Positions 63,966 through 64,000 of a stretch of DNA of 64,000 nt are shown in pieces (within the stretch, counting starts at the first letter, position 1; each line of letters begins with the position of its first letter). The stretch is from Petaurus breviceps papuanus (Eukaryota; Chordata; Mammalia; Diprotodontia; Petauridae): contig JAMXIF010000048.1 of the NCBI GenBank assembly GCA_028583685.1, positions 22,366,299 to 22,430,298 of the forward strand. The letters run 5' to 3'. A program made the position numbers and the translations under genes. The notes below the pieces were generated by a model that worked only from the letters and a program-made list of their open reading frames with translations, made no database searches and was not told where the DNA came from.

Positions 63966-64000
63966 TATTCCATTTATATAAAAGGTAGGGTTCTATTAAT

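Noticed and set aside
1-64000. An undescribed multi-gene system
   Set aside because: The window is intronic mammalian DNA. Apart from two host exons, nearly everything recognisable belongs to known transposon classes.

Overview
This is vertebrate intronic DNA from a marsupial (metatherian) mammal. The evidence is the repeat content: many copies of two tRNA-derived SINE subfamilies with 12-16 bp target-site duplications, abundant MIR-like SINEs, LINE2, long L3/CR1 copies, and L1 copies whose ORF1, ORF2 and 3'UTR resemble marsupial L1. Species cannot be fixed from the sequence alone. There are no bacterial-style operons, CRISPR arrays or compact gene clusters. Almost every open frame of 60-150 codons is chance or lies inside a repeat.

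One host gene is supported. Two minus-strand exons match RALGPS1 (Ral guanine-nucleotide exchange factor with PH domain and SH3-binding motif): a 94-bp exon at 57602-57695 and a 68-bp exon at 21457-21524. Both have canonical AG/GT boundaries, and their phases join exactly through a split lysine codon. The sequence between them is one intron of about 36.1 kb. The sequence right of 57695 and left of 21457 is presumably the neighbouring introns. I recognise no further exons.

Layout: 1-3.3 kb, L3/CR1 copies with nested SINEs. 3.6-12.6 kb, LINE2 in both orientations, an L1 reverse-transcriptase fragment, young SINEs and a 7SL RNA pseudogene. 13.5-16 kb, a long reversed L3/CR1, a reversed 7SL pseudogene and a MIR-like SINE. 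18-25 kb, L1 tails, LINE2 and the 68-bp exon. 25.6-27.1 kb, an L1 fragment carrying a composite LTR block. 28-31.3 kb, an L1 tail with an internal duplication, a reversed solo LTR and an empty poly-A insertion. 31.7-34 kb and 36.5-40.4 kb, L1 copies missing most of ORF2. 34-36 kb, reversed L3/CR1. 43.5-45.4 kb, LINE2 holding L1 holding a solo LTR. 47.1 and 50.7 kb, two solo LTRs inside MIR-like SINEs. 49.5-50.05 kb, a repeat-free island. 57.6 kb, the 94-bp exon. 57.7-64 kb, LINE2, L3/CR1, SINEs and an L1 tail.

I found no undescribed biological system. The most informative observations are the RALGPS1 assignment, four LTR blocks with readable insertion histories, two full-length-like 7SL pseudogenes in opposite orientation, L1 copies lacking the middle of ORF2, and a poly-A tract flanked by a target duplication with no element body. 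Repeat names and boundaries were read by eye and recalled from known families, so edges are approximate unless a target-site duplication is given.
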